Of a stretch of DNA of 39,299 nucleotides, positions 36,156-39,299 are shown piece by piece. Source of the DNA: Streptomyces aurantiacus JA 4570 (GTDB lineage: Bacteria > Actinomycetota > Actinomycetes > Streptomycetales > Streptomycetaceae); NCBI RefSeq assembly GCF_000414115.1, contig NZ_AOPZ01000036.1, positions 1-39,299 on the forward strand. The letters run 5' to 3'. The notes under the pieces are model-generated. The model did no database searches, was not told the origin of the DNA, and worked only from the letters and a program-made list of their open reading frames with translations. The position numbers and the translations under genes are program-made. How positions within the stretch are numbered: position 1 is the first letter of the stretch; each line of letters begins with the position of its first letter.

Positions 36156-37256
36156 ATGACCGCTGCAGACAGCAATCCGGCAGCCATCCTGGCCGCCGAA
36201 GCCGAAGCCAAGGGCGCGGCTCCCGGCGGACCGGCCGAGCAGGCCGGTCCGCGGGGCCGCGGCCCCCGGGCGCGCAACACGACCGCCTACCTCCAGTACG
36301 TCGCGGGCAAGCTCGGCGGCGCGCTCGTCTCGATGTTCGCCGTCCTCGTGACGAGCTTCTTCCTGTTCCGGCTGATCCCGGGCGACCCGGTGAAGCAGAT
36401 GACCGGCGGGCGGCGGGTGTCGAGCGAGCAACTGGCCGCCATGCGTGCGGAGTTCGGTCTGGACGATCCGGTGTGGCAGCAGTTCACGGACTACTGCGGC
36501 AATGTCCTCACCGGGGACTTCGGCACGTCGTACCAGTTCCACACGCCCGTCATGGACAAGATCACCGAGGCGATCGGCCCGACGCTGTGGCTCACCGGCA
36601 CGGCGTACATCTTGTATACGCTCATCGGGATCTGGCTCGGCACGCGCACGGCCTGGCGCAACGGGCGCATCGGCGACCGCTTCCACACCGGGCTCGCCCT
36701 GACCCTGTACTCGGTGCCGTCGTTCTGGCTCGGGCTGCTGCTCATCATCACCTTCTCGGTGGGGGCGGGGCCGCTGCCCGGTCTCTTCCCGACGGGCGGC
36801 ATGGAGAGCGGTGACGAGAGCGGATTCGCGTACGTCATGGACGTCGCCCACCACATGATCCTGCCGGTGATCACGCTCGTGGCCGTCGGCTACGCGCAGA
36901 CGCTGCTCGTCATGCGGTCGTCGCTGCTCGACGAGATGGGGAGCGACTACCTGACGACCGCCCGGGCCAAGGGGCTCCGGGACGACCTGGTGCGGCGGCG
37001 GCATGCCGTGCCGAACGCCCTGCTGCCCACCGTGACGCTGATGTTCGTGAACCTGGGCACGGTGGTCGCGGGCGCCATCCTGGTCGAGACGGTGTTCTCC
37101 TGGCCGGGGCTCGGCGGCCTCTTCTACCAGGCGCTGAGCGTGCCGGACCTGCCGCTGGTGCAGGGGCTGTTCTTCGTCTTCGCGACGGCGGTGATCCTGA
37201 TGAACACGGTGGCCGACGTGATCTATCCGCTGCTCGATCCCAGGGTGGGCCGATGA
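36156..37256 (+). CDS. Peptide-type ABC transporter permease (DppB/OppB family)
   Basis: A 366-aa permease with a polar N-terminal extension of about 50 residues, then six membrane helices. The first helix with FFLFRLIPGDPVKQM is typical of DppB/OppB, as is TGDFGTSYQFHTPV and the EAA loop SDYLTTARAKGLRDDLVRRRHAVPNALLPTV, which contacts the ATPase. The chain ends with PLLDPRVGR. The N-terminal extension (rich in Ala, Gly and Arg) is longer than in the E. coli protein. The start is ATG at 36156, 3 bp after the binding-protein stop. It overlaps the next gene by 4 bp (ATGA), so the permeases are coupled. Confidence 0.94.
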   Translation: MTAADSNPAAILAAEAEAKGAAPGGPAEQAGPRGRGPRARNTTAYLQYVAGKLGGALVSMFAVLVTSFFLFRLIPGDPVKQMTGGRRVSSEQLAAMRAEFGLDDPVWQQFTDYCGNVLTGDFGTSYQFHTPVMDKITEAIGPTLWLTGTAYILYTLIGIWLGTRTAWRNGRIGDRFHTGLALTLYSVPSFWLGLLLIITFSVGAGPLPGLFPTGGMESGDESGFAYVMDVAHHMILPVITLVAVGYAQTLLVMRSSLLDEMGSDYLTTARAKGLRDDLVRRRHAVPNALLPTVTLMFVNLGTVVAGAILVETVFSWPGLGGLFYQALSVPDLPLVQGLFFVFATAVILMNTVADVIYPLLDPRVGR

Positions 37257-38221
37257 CTGCCGAGACAGCCGACGTTCCCGCACCGCAGGAACCCGAGAAC
37301 ACACGAGAACCACGGCTCCCGAAGGAGGCGAAGAGCCCGCGCGCCCTCGCCTGGACGCGCAGGCGGCACTCCGCGGCCCGCTTCTGGCGGGAGTACCGCA
37401 CGCACCGGGCTGGGGTCTTCGGCCTCGCCGCACTGGTCCTCATCGCCCTGGCCGCGCTGTTCGCACCGCTGCTCGTCGGCTCCGACGCGCAGAGCGTGAC
37501 GGAGGCACCGGGCGAGGCGATGCAGTCGCCGAGCACCGAATTCCCGCTGGGCACCGACCAGTTCGGGCGCGACCTTCTTGCACTCCTCGTGTGGGGCGCG
37601 CGGATCTCGCTGACGGTCGGGCTGCTCGCGGCCTTCCTGTCGGTGGCCATCGGCACGGTCGTGGGGATCACGGCGGGCCACTTCAGGGGCTGGTACGCGA
37701 CCGTCATCATGCGGGTCACGGACTGGTTCCTGGTGATGCCGACGCTGGTCCTCGCGATCGCCCTCGCCTCCGTGATGGACCGCTCCATCTGGACGATCGT
37801 CCTGGCGATCGGCGTGACGACCTGGCCGACCACGGCCCGCCTGGTGCGCGCGCAGACCCTCGCCGTGGAGTCCCGCCCCTACATCGAGCGGGCGCAGGCG
37901 CTCGGCGGCGGCCACGGCCACATCATGGCCCGGCACGTCCTTCCGAACGTCATGCCGCTGGTCCTCGCGCAGACCACGCTCGTCATCTCCAGCGCGATCC
38001 TCACCGAGGCGACGCTGGCCTTCCTCGGACTCGGCGATCCGACGGTCGTCTCCTGGGGCGGGCTGCTCCAGGACGCCCGCGAGGCGGGCGCGGTCAGCGC
38101 GGGCGACTGGTGGTACCTGGCGCCGCCCGGCATCGCGATCGCCGTGGTCGCGCTCGCGTTCACGCTGTGCGGGCGGGCCGTGGAGTCCGTGCTCAACCCC
38201 AGGCTGGGAGTGTCCCGTTGA
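37253..38221 (+). CDS. Peptide-type ABC transporter permease (DppC/OppC family)
   Basis: A 322-aa second permease. An N-terminal cytosolic stretch leads to a first helix (AGVFGLAALVLIALAALFAPLLVG), then PLGTDQFGRDLLALLVWGARISLTVGLLA, the DppC hallmark, an EAA loop (RPYIERAQALGGGHGHIMARHVLPNVMPLV), and the ending [20 protein letters not shown]. It pairs with the preceding permease to form the membrane channel. The start is ATG at 37253, overlapping the preceding stop by 4 bp, and it overlaps the ATPase gene by 4 bp (TTGA). Confidence 0.95.
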   Translation: MTAETADVPAPQEPENTREPRLPKEAKSPRALAWTRRRHSAARFWREYRTHRAGVFGLAALVLIALAALFAPLLVGSDAQSVTEAPGEAMQSPSTEFPLGTDQFGRDLLALLVWGARISLTVGLLAAFLSVAIGTVVGITAGHFRGWYATVIMRVTDWFLVMPTLVLAIALASVMDRSIWTIVLAIGVTTWPTTARLVRAQTLAVESRPYIERAQALGGGHGHIMARHVLPNVMPLVLAQTTLVISSAILTEATLAFLGLGDPTVVSWGGLLQDAREAGAVSAGDWWYLAPPGIAIAVVALAFTLCGRAVESVLNPRLGVSR

Positions 38222-39258
38222 CCGCCGAGACGACCGTGACCACGACCGCCGCGCCCGAGGCCGCGGGGCGCCTGCTCGACGTACGGAACCTCCACGTGAC
38301 GTACGCCTCCGGGGCCGCCGCCGTCCGCGGTGTCGACCTCGCCGTGGACGCCGGGCAGAAGCTGGGCGTGGCCGGCGAGTCGGGCTGCGGCAAGTCCACG
38401 CTGGCCCTCGCGCTGCTGCGGCTGCTGCCCGCGGGGACGAAGGTGACCGGCGAGATCCTGCTCGACGGCGAGGACGTGCTCGCCATGAAGTGGGGCCGGG
38501 TGCGGGCGGTGCGCTGGGCGGGCGCGTCCATCGTGTTCCAGGGCGCCATGCACTCCCTGAACGCGGTGCACCGCATCGGCGACCAGATCGCCGAGCCCAT
38601 CCTGCTGCACAAGAAGGCGACCCCCGCGGGCGCCAAGAAGAAGGCCCGTGAGCTGCTCGAACACGTGGGTCTGCCGGGCGCCCGCGCGGACGCCTACCCG
38701 CACGAGCTGTCCGGCGGGCAGCGGCAGCGCGTGATGATCGCGATGGCCCTCGCCTGCGATCCGCGCCTGATCATCGCCGACGAGCCGACGACCGCGCTCG
38801 ACGTCATGATCCAGGCGCAGATCCTGCGCCTCATCGAGCAGCTGGTGGCCGAGCAGGATCTGGGCCTGATCATGATCAGCCACGACCTGGCGGTCCTGTC
38901 CGACACCTGCGACCGGCTCGCGGTGATGTACGCGGGCCGCGTCGTCGAGGAAGGTCCGGCCGAGGACGTGTACGAGCGGGCGCAGCACCCGTACGGCAAG
39001 GCCCTGTCGGCCGCGTTCCCGCGCATCGGGGACCCGTCCTCGCGGTTCGCGCCGCGCGGCCTGCCCGGCGATCCGCCGGACCCCTCGGCGCTGCCGTCCG
39101 GCTGCACGTTCCACCCGCGCTGTCCGGTGGCCCTCGACGTCTGCGCGACGGAGGACCAGTCGCTGCGCGCGGCGGGAGCGGAGCACAGCGCGGCGTGCGT
39201 GCATGTGGGGGCGCCGGTGCCGGAGCCGTCGGCCCCGGCGGTGGAGGGCGCGCCGTGA
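38218..39258 (+). CDS. Peptide-type ABC transporter ATPase (DppD/OppD family)
   Basis: A 346-aa ATPase. Walker [10 protein letters not shown] near residue 58, Q-loop [12 protein letters not shown], signature LSGGQRQRV, Walker B LIIADEPT and the H-loop ISHDLAVL are all intact. The C-terminal oligopeptide-transporter extension contains CTFHPRCP, with further cysteines ([16 protein letters not shown]) that in this family can bind an iron-sulfur cluster. The start is TTG at 38218, with GGGAG 7 nt upstream and a 4-bp overlap with the permease stop; no GTG or ATG is better placed. It energises import together with a second ATPase that starts at the window edge. Confidence 0.93.
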   Translation: MTAETTVTTTAAPEAAGRLLDVRNLHVTYASGAAAVRGVDLAVDAGQKLGVAGESGCGKSTLALALLRLLPAGTKVTGEILLDGEDVLAMKWGRVRAVRWAGASIVFQGAMHSLNAVHRIGDQIAEPILLHKKATPAGAKKKARELLEHVGLPGARADAYPHELSGGQRQRVMIAMALACDPRLIIADEPTTALDVMIQAQILRLIEQLVAEQDLGLIMISHDLAVLSDTCDRLAVMYAGRVVEEGPAEDVYERAQHPYGKALSAAFPRIGDPSSRFAPRGLPGDPPDPSALPSGCTFHPRCPVALDVCATEDQSLRAAGAEHSAACVHVGAPVPEPSAPAVEGAP

Positions 39259-39299
39259 CGGGCGCCCGGCCGCCGCTCGCGGGTGCCCGTGGTGCGACC
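39255..39299 (+). CDS. Start of a probable second transporter ATPase (DppF-type), cut by window end
   Basis: A GTG at 39255 overlaps the previous stop by 4 bp (GTGA), repeating the coupling pattern of this operon. Only 15 codons ([15 protein letters not shown]) are visible, so no domain can be seen. Position suggests the DppF/OppF partner ATPase. The identity is inferred from context. Confidence 0.45.
   Translation, partial: MTGARPPLAGARGAT

Overview
The window is high-GC actinobacterial DNA and is almost certainly a Streptomyces chromosome. GTG and TTG starts are common, third codon positions are GC-saturated (which produces long mirror ORFs), and the gene order rnj, dapA, thyX, dapB, M16 peptidase, pnp, rpsO followed by an ESX locus is, from memory, that of the S. 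coelicolor core chromosome. No tRNA, rRNA, insertion sequence, phage or CRISPR array was seen.

Left block (about 1-10,850): housekeeping genes, mostly on the minus strand. In transcription order these are rpsO, pnp, an M16 metallopeptidase (4-bp overlap with pnp), dapB, a small membrane TPR protein, then after two plus-strand small membrane-protein genes, thyX, dapA and rnj (RNase J). This groups mRNA decay (PNPase, RNase J), lysine/diaminopimelate synthesis (DapA, DapB) and thymidylate synthesis (ThyX). The rpsO 3' end carries a perfect 23-bp tandem duplication that shifts the frame and adds 11 residues to ribosomal protein S15.

Middle block (about 11,000-33,980): a complete type VII secretion (ESX) locus. 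Core machine genes are eccD (-), eccC (+, three ATPase domains in one chain), eccB (-), eccE (+) and two mycosin proteases (-). Substrates and partners are two WXG100 proteins (esxB, esxA), a WXG protein with a long Pro/Gly tail that ends in a YxxxD secretion motif, a 150-aa helical protein, a 171-aa helical protein, and a 750-aa WXG-headed protein with a glycine-rich C-terminal segment. A lipoprotein gene follows the 750-aa gene directly. At the far end a 1102-aa MinD/ParA-type ATPase with a Pro/Gln-rich N-terminal half closes the locus before a strong terminator. The pair formed by the 750-aa protein and the lipoprotein lies in locally lower-GC DNA and looks like an exported effector with a cell-surface partner, possibly an immunity protein. 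This is the most promising uncharacterised module here.

Right block (about 34,000-39,299): an oligopeptide-type ABC importer operon. It encodes a family-5 solute-binding protein held by a C-terminal membrane helix instead of a lipid anchor, two permeases, one ATPase, and the first codons of a probable second ATPase. The genes are joined by 4-bp overlaps. A sequence close to the DasR operator (as I remember the consensus) lies upstream, suggesting control by the N-acetylglucosamine-responsive regulator.
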